Made by a program: the position numbers and the translations under genes. Positions 23,062-33,791 of a stretch of 41,165 bases of DNA are shown piece after piece. The stretch spans positions 1 through 41,165 of the forward strand of contig CAMPET010000147.1 in NCBI GenBank assembly GCA_946803715.1, read 5' to 3'. How positions within the stretch are numbered: the stretch's first letter is position 1; every line of letters begins with the position of its first letter. Source of the stretch: Beroe ovata (Eukaryota > Ctenophora > Nuda > Beroida > Beroidae). The notes under the pieces are model-generated. The model saw only the letters and a program-made list of their open reading frames with translations, was not told where the DNA came from and searched no databases.

Positions 23062-26000
23062 TTATTTTGAACTTGACGATTTTCTACTCCTTGTCTCTAC
23101 TGTGAATGGAAGTGTGGTCGCGTTTGTCAGAGACCACGAGTGCATGTCTGCCAAAAACGCCTGGTTTTTGCGGAGGTTGAAATAAGGGTCGCTCGTTTGA
23201 CCGGCGTGAACCACACGGGTCACATTGTTTACACAGCTGTTCAAGTGGTCACCATGGAGACCACCCCCCGCTGGTTGCTTGGCGACCACGCTGTTGCTAT
23301 GAGAAATGTCGAAACTGAAATGTGTCGATTTGTAGGGTGAAAAGGGTGGTGTGACGAGGGCTGCATCTTTGAATGAGTGGGAGGGAAGTGTTTTGGATTT
23401 CATCATCCATTGTTTGCGTTTCTGCTCGGCAGTGAGGTCTGATCTGTTGTTCGTTTCGAGAATGTTCTGTCCCTCCTCTTCGAAAAAGACCTGATTGAAG
23501 AATGAGTGAGTCAGTGTCTTCACATTCCATGGATAAGGATATTGGAAAATAGTTGCAATATGGGTGCTAACCTCAGTTAGTTTATCTCCATCACTGTCGT
23601 GGTCTGACGGTTGTTTCGCACGCATCACTTTGTCATACGACTGTGTCTGTGCCTGGATACCTACATGGGATAGTGATGAGTCTTTGACTCCTCTTGGTGC
23701 CCACTACTTACCAATTACCATTCATGAACCTATAATCGACAGATGTTTTAAGTTAGCCATTGTGATCTTACCAATAGTTACCCTTCCCAGGTTACCATAG
23801 TTACCATAGTTACCCCCGAGGCCTACCTGAGGGTGTTTTATCGGGAATGGGTTTCTGAGCCGAATACCCGGCTGAGTTGCAGAACTCCTCAGTGTGCGTA
23901 TCCGGTATTCTGCTGACTCGGATGTGAGCCAGCGCGTCCGTCACCAGAGAGAAACTGCTCGGGTTAGTCGGACTGGCGGTCGTGGGTGATGTCTCGCTCG
24001 ATGGGGATACCGAGCTGGCGTAGTGGGGCGAGGGGGTTGGGTAGACACTTGTTGAGGCAGTAACGGAACTTCCTGAATAGTGAGCAGTTGGAATTCGGAT
24101 TCATTTACTGTCTGTTTTGTTCCAAACATGGAAATGTCGAAATCTAGATTTGATTCCGAAATATGGAAATTGGAAACAGTGGAACCTCTGCCCTGAAGTA
24201 TAATTCTCATTACCTGAAGGGAAGGAGGACTTTCTCCCATGCGTGAACTGAGTTGTAAACCCGGAAACCTGCTGTAACATAATCTGTTTACTGCTCAACT
24301 CAGACGAATCGAAACTGAACGATTTCTCAGGCAGTTTCCGACCCAGATGACCGAGATGTATGTCCGGAACGCAAGATTGGAGTGTTGTGGGTGGGAGGGG
24401 TGCTTTGGTTCGGAGTTTTTGTTTCCTGGTCTTGTTACGGTAGTTGGACAGGAGATCCTGGATGTCCCTGTTAGTCACGTCCACTTCCCGCTTTTTTATT
24501 GTCTCTCGTAGAGACGGTTTCAGATAGTCTTGTTTAGGTGGTTGTTGCTCTTTCCTAGATATATGAGTATTACAGAAAAACTATGAACTATGAGTTTATA
24601 AAAAACGAAAAATCTGGCGAGGAACTGCGGTGAGATTGGAGTGTGCAAAACACACCAGGTCTAGTCCAGTGATTTTACCAGCACTCACGGGTTGGTAGTG
24701 TTGAGGAGCAGTGATAGACAGTGAACTGTACTCTGATCTGAGGTATAGAGTCCTAGATTGGGAGGCTGGATGTTGTACATGATCTCCTCTCTGAATTCTC
24801 TCAGTTTCTCCGCAGAAAGGGGCGGTATCGAGTGTATCTTCTTCATGAGCTCCTCACATGTCATCTGACGACCTGCGGGTTGCTATGGTAACGCTCGACC
24901 GCTGTCATGGTTACGGTATCACTGTTTCGATTTGCTGCTATGTTTATATGTCTGTTGCTAGCAACATATTGGTGTTGCTACAGCTATTTATATACCTAGT
25001 CTGATATCGAGTGTTGCTGTGCTCATCAGCATGTAGAAGTCATCACAGGAGTGTGTGTTGAGGACTGCGCCCTGTAAACTGCTCCAAATTGCTAGAGCAA
25101 CTCTGAACAAAACTTCAGCCCCGTAAAGAAAGATTAGGTCCCACACCTTGAGAGCAACCTATGAACGGAATTATTATCAGTCTATGCTTCATGTTAATCG
25201 AATGTACAGTGTACAAGTTATAGTGTGAACTGCACAAAACTGTAAAACAGTGTACAAAACTGCACAACAGTGTACAACAGTGTACACTGTACAATTTCCG
25301 AGGAAAACGTCGACCAATTTGCTTCATTGCTTCTCTAGGGTACCTCATTATCGTACCTCATTAGGGAGACAAGTGGCGAAGAGCGTTAGGAACCACTGCA
25401 TTGTAAACACATTAGTGAGAGGCGGTTCATACGTCTTGGCGTCCTTCTGTACTGGTCCTGTGGAAATATATGTGTTCGGTAATATTATGATCAATGTATT
25501 ACATTCATTACAATGGCGTACATTATGAAAAGTGAGGCATGGGCACTGGGCACGGTTCGTAATGAGTTAATTGCGAGTTGTAAAACTAAACATTTAGTCT
25601 TGAATTTGTGTGATTGAATTAAAAAATCGATCTTGAACAGTGTACAGTGAGACAAAATGTAACATCCTAGTGGTGATAGCCACTAGACTCTATGAGGAAG
25701 CCCAACTACGAACTTCAGAGGAAACTGTTGTAATCTCAGGGTTAGCCGGTGTTTTGATTTTTGAAGGTGAGGTATATCGGAGATGGTGAGGTACCCCAGA
25801 GTAATATATAACTCACCCTGCAGTTTGGTGATATGGGCCCACAGTCTAGGTAGATGTACTCTCAGTAATTCCCTAAACACGGCTAGATCCACACTGAGCG
25901 CCATGAGGTTGTTAGTGAAGTAGTGTTCTGGAAGGAGATTTTCCACAACCTGGATCATAACTTTGAGTGCTGCTGCCTCGTTATTGCCGAGTACCTTCAG

Positions 26001-29000
26001 TAGCACTGCTGTGATTATGTTGAAACCCTGGGATACCAGCCTTAGTTACCATGGTGTTACCATGGTCAATATTTACACAATACCATGCAGTAATATCGGT
26101 AACTGGGCGTCAAACAGTTCATACATTTACTGTAGAATAATCCTCTCAATCTTCTAGCATAAACAAATTGCCAACATGAATAATATTCACACACTGTCCT
26201 TTGAACCGAGCATTTACTCAAAGTTCACATTCACTCTCTAACCCTCCACAATTTGTGACCCACCTAAAAGGCCCACCCAGTACATCCCCACCTAAACTGA
26301 ATCCATACAAACCTGGCAGTAGCCCACTTCTTTATTCCATCTTGCGTAAGCGAGCAAAACTCTTTTCAATGCTGCCCTATCGTCCTCTGGGCTCAATAGC
26401 ATACATGAACCTGTTCTTTTTAAGTCCTTGACAGGAATGAATATTCAACCGGTTAACGAGAGATGGTATCGAATGTTATGATATGTTGATTTGAATGGTG
26501 TCGAGGATGAGGCTATTATTTCAACACTATTTAACTGTTTTATTCACACCTATTTAACTGACTATCAAGCTGACAATACTAGTGTTTCCTTACCTTGACA
26601 ATTTGAACTCCTAGCATGTGATCGTCTGGGTTCAGCTTCTCATTGAACGCAAACTTGAGAACAGACGCCCATTCGATCTCTGGAAACACAATCTTAGCCA
26701 AATCAAGACAGTAGCCTAAAGTTAGCTTAAAGTGCACTGAAAAGGGCGAGAGAGAAAACCTCTAAAGTTGTGTTCGGCACAGCCTATCCACACATCCGGC
26801 CGCCAGAGTTCATCTATCCCATATGGCGGGAGTTTGGCTATAGCTCTCAGGGCATCCATCCAATCATTAAACTGTTTCGGATCACTCGGTGCTGGCATAC
26901 AAAACTTCATTTTCCGACTTGGACCGGAACTGCCTGAAAACGTTCGATTGTTTACGACACAGTGCGCGGCGCACGCGTGCGCTAATTTAATGTTTTGTAG
27001 GTGGTAAAAAAGTTTGCTTTGTCATATTGATGTCGCCGCGCGCTACAAAACTCATATCCAAAACAGCGTTTTTCTGTTTTCGTACACATCTTGTCTATTG
27101 CGAAATTGATAGACTTTTGACTTACGTCCTTTCACTGATTTACTGAATACTGTCTGTAGGAGTCTGGATAAGAGTGCATAGCCGCGCTTTTGTCTTGATT
27201 TTCCCTGCAAACAGAGAAATGTTTAAGGTTTGTTGAAACAGTGTACAGGACTGAATTCGAAATGTGGCCAATACAATAATACATATTTTAGTGTAGCAGA
27301 ACAAGCAGAATGGATCCTCGACTTGATTTATGAGTAAGCTGTGCCATTAGAGCAAGCAATATTTGCTACTTTACTGAACGAGTCGTGGACAATTATATTT
27401 TCAACAGTCTCCGACCTCCGTTCTGGCCGCGACACAAATGATTCAGTTCAGGCTAAAGTACTCACGCTGAAACGTACGAATTGATTGGCGGTGTGATTAT
27501 AGAAGTATTCTCGAAGTTTTACCCACAACATGGGCGATTTAATGCATTGTTCCCGCACTCAAAGTACAACAGCTCCGTGGTTACGACTTTTAAATAAGTG
27601 GCGCGCAACGTGTGCTCGATATCATGTCTTGAGGTAACACACTTTTAACGGTAGTGCTTAGTACACTATAGTGTATTATAGTGTACTACAGTGCACTATA
27701 GTACACACTATAGTACACTATACAGTATACACTGATACAGTTTACACTGACTTGATCCCGTCTCCGTAGCAGATTGATCAGTTTGCCGCTCTGTTCTTTG
27801 GTTCGCATCTTCAAATCTTCCATGATAGCCACCAATTCCTCGTTACCTGCAGGGCAATGATTGTTTGTGATGGCCAATTTTCGTCCGGTCATGTGATGAC
27901 CGATCACATTGCAAATTTCCGAACACAATAAATCACGCATGAGACATGAGTGACAGCTATAATTGATAGTGCGTGACCATCATTTTTGATCACGTTTGAG
28001 CTGACCTATACCCATAGGTATTCTAGGATAACATATGTTTACCGTTCATGTATTACAGCTCCTAATTTGCAATGTGCTGCCAGCGCTGATTTAGCCTAAT
28101 GGAATGACTGGGATTGGAGAGTGTTTTCAGCTTATGGTATAATCTGTGTTTATATTTAACTCGATCACATTATAGATTAATCACGAAATTTGATCGTTAA
28201 CAGACGTTAATAAATGAGATCCAGAGAGATAGTTCATAGCACACTGATTCTCATACGACTATCTTAAGTAGGTTGGCCTATAACCACGTGATAAGTTAAA
28301 TGACTAAATAGTATGAGTTAAATAGTATAAGTTTAATAGTATAGGTTGAATGAAGCGTCGTTGGATCAGTTCACAGACATTGTAGCTGTACTGTAACTAT
28401 AGAGTACTTTAGAATACTCTGGGAAATTAGTTCATTGTGGACTTCATACTCAGTAGGCACTCAAAGAGGGTTTCGGATCCCTACATCGTATACAAATATG
28501 TATTTCGAATAAATATCTACTCACTTTGAAATACACGTTTATGATGATGAATTACAAACCATCTGTGTAGTACCGCGGTAGTTACTACACGTTAAGTACA
28601 CGTATTTCAGTGTGTACATTGAGTACATGATGTGTTGTATAAAGTACACGGTGCAATGTACATTGTACAGGTGTACCTACACCTGTGGTTTCATGTGTGT
28701 GTGAAAACACACAGAAACACATGGACATTGGACACACACGGATGCACCTATTCAGACACACAGGCACACTGTCACAGACTAACGCACACACGCACACATA
28801 ATATAGTTGTCATAGTAGCTGAGAAAAAGACAGGTGCATACTAGTACCATACACACCGCAAACAGTGTGTGAACGAATGTTACAATATCATGAATACTTT
28901 AGGTACTATAAATTGATAAGCAATCTATTGCTGAGTTAAGAGGTCCGAGGAAGCAAGTACCTACGTCCTACATGGTTGTAACTTGTAAGTACTGTTATAA

Positions 29001-30470
29001 GCACTATCAAAAGTAAGTATAAGTACTATCAAAATTACGGCGCTGTTAGGTGTTAGCATGATGGGAGCTATTTTATGCCTAGCGTGTTTTTTCAGGGTTC
29101 ATGCAATGAGGATTCCATCTCAATGTTTGAGAACATGGATGTTTGAGAACATGGATTATGATAGAGAAAGGATCCCACAGGGATTTGTCGCGTCATCCTC
29201 CCAAGTATTACAGTATACAACACATCGGTCGTATAACAAAGTTGCTAATTGTTACCATGGTTATTTCAAGATTCGGACTGTAACTGCTTATCTGTGAGAA
29301 CATTGATCTGATGATGCAAGGATGTCGACATTGTGAAGATTGCGAATGAAAAGAAATTGCACGCGCCCGTTATATATGATACTTAACGCGCTGATTGCAG
29401 GGTAATTCGTACCACGCGCAACATTTTGCGCGGAATTATGCGCAAATTTTGCGCCAGAGTGCCAGGGTATCAATTCCGACTGAGAGTGTGCGCCACGTTG
29501 GCGAGCTATGATCCCGGGAAGTTACCCTGTTCAACTCAGAAGAAGTTGACAAACTTGGTCTTGTTTTACATTTCATGTGTATTGTGTGTGCGTGTGAGAC
29601 AAAACAATGTGAGTTGTTTAACTGGTAGCAGTGAGCCCACATGATCTACCCTATTGTACATACCACATAATATTTCTCACTTCTTATTGTGTTAATAACC
29701 ATGGAAAACACACACACACACACACACACAAAGACACACGCGCATTGTGTGTGTAGTGTTAACTCATGTGTGTGTGTGTGTATTGAGACTTTGATGTGGT
29801 AAAGAATACACAACCATGATGCTATGCGAATAAGGGAGTGTGAGTACTGAGTGTGCGAGTGAGCGGTTGAATGAGTGAGTGGGTGTATGAGTTAGTCAGT
29901 GATGGAGTGAGTGAGTGATTGAGTGAGTAAGGAATGAGTGTGAGGAGGGGCAGAATTCACCCAGGAACCATGGTTCACTATTGTACTCACTCTTTTCCAT
30001 GAGCTGCTCTTTTGTCAGATGAGAAATGGGTTCCCTCTTTACTAAACAATTGTCTTGCAAGACATAGTCATCATACACATTACTGTCAAAACTTGATGTT
30101 TGAAGATCTCCGGAAGACCATTGATACTAAAAGGGTTGAATTTTAATTTGAAACAGCCTCAATGATTCCACTTACTCAGAAAACAAAGGGTCCACTTTAT
30201 ACTTAATTGAAAGTGTAAGGGTGTAAATCTGGCTAAAAGATGTATCATGAAAACCTGAGTGTAGATTTCAGAAAGAAGAGTTCTGAGCATGTTTGGGGGA
30301 GGATCCTCTAGATCCTGGACACTGCTTACTTCACTGCATGTACTGTATCTGTCTTCCTCTGCACCTCCATAGTCAACATCATTCATGTTCCTATCTCCTG
30401 CTAAGCAGAATTGGTAATTTTCCATCAAACAACTGATGGGTAAGTCTAGAAACTCAAAACTACTGCTCAT
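23062..30470 (-). CDS. TBC1D30: TBC1D30-type Rab GTPase-activating protein, 14 exons, about 914 aa
   Basis: Exons 5' to 3' on minus (high-low): 30470-30255, 30126-29991, 27846-27752, 27204-27126, 26933-26760, 26679-26594, 26426-26313, 26027-25817, 25457-25357, 25158-24996, 24872-24689, 24554-24214, 24072-23827, 23660-23062. All are GT-AG and in phase. The product aligns with human TBC1D30 from the pre-TBC coiled segment through the TBC domain (about residues 195-440), for example PPLTNVFTMQWFLTLFATCL. Both catalytic fingers are present: IVKDLKR (IxxDxxR), which straddles the 26594/26426 exon junction, and YCQ at 26313-26321. An active GAP is therefore expected. Human TBC1D30 acts on Rab8 and affects primary cilia. 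The C-terminal third is Ser/Pro-rich and poorly conserved. The ATG at 30470 is preceded by an in-frame stop, but a good acceptor at about 30408 with another ATG just inside leaves the start open. Confidence 0.94.
24879..24892 (+). promoter_or_regulatory. X-box-like (RFX) motif in a TBC1D30 intron
   Basis: GTTGCTATGGTAAC fits the RFX X-box pattern RYYNYY-N1-3-RRNRAC exactly. It starts 7 nt from the acceptor of the exon at 24872. A second exact match, GTTACCAAGGCAAC, is at 23041-23054 just past the stop codon. RFX factors control ciliary genes in animals. Function here is unproven because neither site is near the 5' end of the gene. Confidence 0.3.
25195..25290. repeat. GTACAC/GTGTAC-rich repeat in a TBC1D30 intron
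   Basis: Overlapping copies of gtacagtgtacaa, cagtgtacaac and gtacactgtac make this stretch self-complementary at several registers. Comparable sequence occurs at 27656-27745 and 28565-28680 in the same gene. Confidence 0.6.
27656..27745. repeat. Self-complementary ACTATAGTGTA repeat beside a TBC1D30 exon
   Basis: Copies of gtacactatagtgta, in both orientations, end only about 7 bp from the donor side of the exon at 27752-27846. On the minus-strand transcript it could form a stem just after the donor. Confidence 0.65.
27847..29990. other. Second intron of TBC1D30; microsatellites
   Basis: No exon was recognised. It contains CA/GT-rich DNA near 28690-28800 and 29705-29785, gtacac-type palindromes near 28565-28680 and a gagt-rich tract at about 29835-29940, which lies immediately before the exon at 29991. 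Confidence 0.6.
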
Positions 30471-30962
30471 TTATTCCACTACCCACTATCTACATTACCC
30501 CAGGGCACCTCTACATTTACATATCTAAATCCCATTTGGCACTTGTAAAATGTGATTTGAATTTTGAAGCAACACATGTTGTTAGTTCATGAAGGCAATA
30601 GGCGTCTTCCACAAACCAGAAAAAGTTCCAATCATGACATCTTTGAGATTCATTGATATCATGATGAGTGTAGGTAGCAGGTGAAATTTGAAAACTGAAT
30701 GAGACTCAAGATGTATAACATGTAGACCATAAATCATCATAAACATCCCAATAATCAGCTGACAGCTGATGTAATGACGATACACATCTGACAACATCGA
30801 CTGCAACAAGCAAAATCCGGGCCAGTTAATTTCATGCCAACTTGATTCAAGAGCTAAAACAAACTAAAAAATAAAATGGTCAAATTTCGGCTGCATCTGA
30901 CATTATGACAAATTAAATCATGACGTCTGATAAAAATCATTATATAAGATGATTAAATAAAA

Positions 30963-31002
30963 TTGTCAGATTTTATCTAATCTCTGTTTCTCGCGCGCCT
31001 TA
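30963..31002. repeat. Single arm of the CGCG foldback family
   Basis: ttgtcagattttatct...ctctgtttctcgcgcgcctt matches, nearly base for base, the inverted form of the right arm of the element at 16619-16706. A second arm is not present next to it, although CGCG-rich sequence with ccttcgatgaagg continues at about 31205-31240. Confidence 0.65.
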
Positions 31003-31293
31003 TTGAAATAGTGAAATAATTGGATAATGGATATATTATAATAAAATAATTGAGGCTTGCAGAGCTGAGGTTTCGATGCAATGCTCATGCTGAGCGACGC
31101 GCGCGCATTACATCAGCCGTGCGCCGCGCGATAAAAAATTTTTACTAGCCGCACCCGCGCCGCGGACAATCTGTTTCATTACACAAACTATCTCATATCT
31201 GTTTCGGCCTTCGATGAAGGCGCGCACGCCGCGCGCATGAAGAACAAAGAAATTAAACATGCATGATCATGATCATTGATCAATGATCAATGA

Positions 31294-31392
31294 TTGTAGG
31301 ATTTTACCCTACCGTCGGTACTGCGCGCGATTTTCAATCCGCCCTTGCCAGGGATAAAATCCCGCCAGCAAGGGTAGGGTGAAATCCTACAA
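31294..31392. mobile_element. 99-bp MITE-like element with 20-bp inverted ends and a 9-bp target duplication
   Basis: The ends ttgtaggattttaccctacc and ggtagggtgaaatcctacaa are inverted copies with one mismatch. Immediate flanks are identical: gatcaatga at 31285-31293 and at 31393-31401. A 9-bp duplication is usual for Mutator-like elements (hAT makes 8), so a non-autonomous MULE-type element is the best guess. One caution is that the left flank is itself a short gatcaatgatcaatga repeat. Confidence 0.75.
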
Positions 31393-32053
31393 GATCAATG
31401 ATTACATGAACAGGTCCGGTAACATTAATTGACAAAAAACAATTGCAATGTTGAACGTATGCCAAATGTTATATTATCGGTCCGCTGCTTCTCGGTCAGT
31501 TCAATTGATTTTGCGCGGCGTACCTTAATTGGAAGCTTGAACATCAACATGAACAGGCTTGTTTCAGGCTTCAGCCTTCAAGGCAATGAAGGTAAAATTG
31601 AAATAGGGTTGACAATGATGGAGCAAGGGTCTGGGAGTTGAATGAATTTTCGTTGTAGCAGGATTCTATTCACAAATTTGAGAACATCAGGCTCAAACTT
31701 TCTTAATTTAATGAGTTTCTTAATTTTTCCAGGATTACAGGCTCAGTTTCTTATATCTTCAGGAACCCTAGGCTCAGTTTCTTATAGAGAGTTTTTTCAT
31801 AGAAAAGAACTGAGTGTATAAAGAGAGTCAGAACCCGATGGGCCCACAAAAGGATACTGCCTGGCTCTATCTGGGAAGAGGGTAGAGAGAAGGAGGGAAT
31901 ACCCTTACAGTTTACCAATTCTGAAACCTGAGGCTCTATGCCTAAGACAGTAAGCCGGTACACAGAGGAAGTATAGAATATTAGGTGACACCAGAGTTGT
32001 CTTTGCCTCCTTCCTGTATTAGTCGTTTTGCTTTAATTATTAAATTAATTGCT

Positions 32054-32336
32054 TTAACTATTAAAGTTTAATAGTGAAGCTGATGACAGTATGGAGAGTG
32101 CTGTGCTTGAGGATTTCGTCCAAGGAGTTGTAGTGAATGCCCAGTGTGTCAACTTTTGCTTGTGCATAAGTAGGACATTGACCAATGAGGTGTGCCACTG
32201 TTTGGACAGTTTCTGGCAGTTGGGACAGATTGGTGATTCTTGGAGTTTGGTGCAATGGAGATGGCTGTTGAGCTTGAAGTGCCCTGTGATTATGTACACT
32301 GCTATGCTGCATCTGGTGGGGTTGTCCAGATTGTGA
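32054..32336 (-). pseudogene. Decayed 3' end of a LINE-like reverse-transcriptase ORF
   Basis: On the minus strand one frame reads ITGHFKLNSHLH...SPICPNC and a second frame continues with ETVQTVAHLIGQCPTYAQAK and an ILKH...LHTVISFT tail. The order TGH-LN-HL, CPxC, ET-H-L-CP-Y is the usual zinc-knuckle-like end of the RT/RNase H polyprotein in LINE-type retroelements. The two halves are in different frames, so the copy is broken. The rest of the element is not in the window. Confidence 0.6.
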
Positions 32337-32427
32337 TAAAGAGCTTAGAAGAGAATTTGTCCCCCTTGGTCCTTTTTGGGACACCTTAGTTGCAGTTGTA
32401 AGTGATGAGGTCAAGGGGTAATAAAGC

Positions 32428-32480
32428 GGAGGGGTTTCAGCCCGTCATACCCCTGGGGTATGATGGGCTGAAACCCCTCC
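32428..32480. repeat. 53-bp near-perfect hairpin
   Basis: ggaggggtttcagcccgtca and its reverse complement, extended to 26-nt arms around a single T, differ at one position (g/t, which would pair as a wobble in RNA). It lies 90 bp from the LINE-like remnant. Confidence 0.85.
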
Positions 32481-33791
32481 ATTTTCTCTTGCCACCTGCT
32501 GACACTAAGATCCATTTTGCAGTTGGCGAGAGGATGCCTTACATCTTTAGGTAACGGCTGATGATTCACAGTTTAGACTCTTCCCTCTCTTATGTCAATC
32601 CTTGAATTAGAAATTTGATAACCAGCATTTTGTTATGTTTGTACTATACCCATACACCTCTATAGATAAGACTTTGGAGTTTGGATCATAAACTTAGATC
32701 AGACTTAGATCATGATAATCGAATCCGTGAGGTTCCGTACAGACTACTCTGTCACAGAAGTTGTTAGCCTAATCACATTGATTCCGTAGTCCCGTGAGTT
32801 GTACTTGATGGTCGGTTCTTCCGCCTCGTCTCTCACATAAAGTCTAGCTTATACAACATCTACTCGTTGTCATGGAGTACTGTGATGGCACCATATGTCA
32901 AACACAAGGAAACATTTCAATCCAACGAGACATTTAAAATTGACTTTCGTCAAGTCAGAGGTTCCATACAGACGTGAGGTTCCATACAGACCACTCTGTC
33001 ACAGAAGTTGTTTGCCTAATCACTTTGAATTGAATTATATTTTACAGCTGAACTTAAAAACCATGAATTATAACAGTGAAGTTCAGAGTCGAATTCAGAG
33101 TTGAATTCTGAGTTTAACATAGGCCTGGGGATGTTCCCTTGCTTCCCCACCCCTCCATACAACTAGAATTGGGAGATATGGATATTCAGTATGCACGACT
33201 GTCCACCATCAGTATGTTGCCATTACCTTCATTGAGAATCATGGTCTTGGGCATAACTCTGGAGAAAAAAATTCAAGACCTATCCTGCTTCAGTTGGGGG
33301 ATTACCTAGTGACTTAGTTTTTCAGTAATATAGTATATAAATCTTATGGTCTTCAACCATCACAACTTACATTCAGTCATAACTCAGATAGTAGCTTACA
33401 CTTCAGTGAAATGATTTTTTTTCAAAAGTTACCACAGAGTTACTGTGTTTTGCAAAGTTACCGTGTTAGTTGCCACATTGTCTAGTATGTCTACTGTTTA
33501 TTTACCATTCACTCAAGTGTAAGGCTAAGCGCGTGATGGGCAGGTTTTCGTTTGATTAATGATTATAGGTACATACATTATTGCAATATCCATGAAGTCT
33601 CCAGAATTGTAAGTCTAGTTCTGTGTGTTGAATTGCGGTATGTCGAATTAAGAATTCTATTTAAAAACAATGCCAATGCGTTATGTATAACAGGTTTCTC
33701 TGTCTTTCAAATTACAAATCTTGATAATATGAAGATCATATATCTCATAGACAATTTCACACCACAATTAACTATTTAGCATTGATGAATA

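Larger units (their letters stand above)
30471..33791. other. Repeat-filled region between the divergent TBC1D30 and ShKT genes
   Basis: It must contain the 5' flanks of both neighbours. I see an isolated CGCG foldback arm (30963-31002), a short transposon (31294-31392), a LINE-like remnant (about 32054-32336), a 53-bp hairpin (32428-32480) and a direct repeat (32727-32779 with 32974-33027). No further gene is supported. Confidence 0.6.

Noticed and set aside
26739-26759. A roughly 20-nt intron in TBC1D30 ending at ttttcag
   Set aside because: Too short for an animal intron. The acceptor at 26680 keeps phase and restores the alignment with human TBC1D30.
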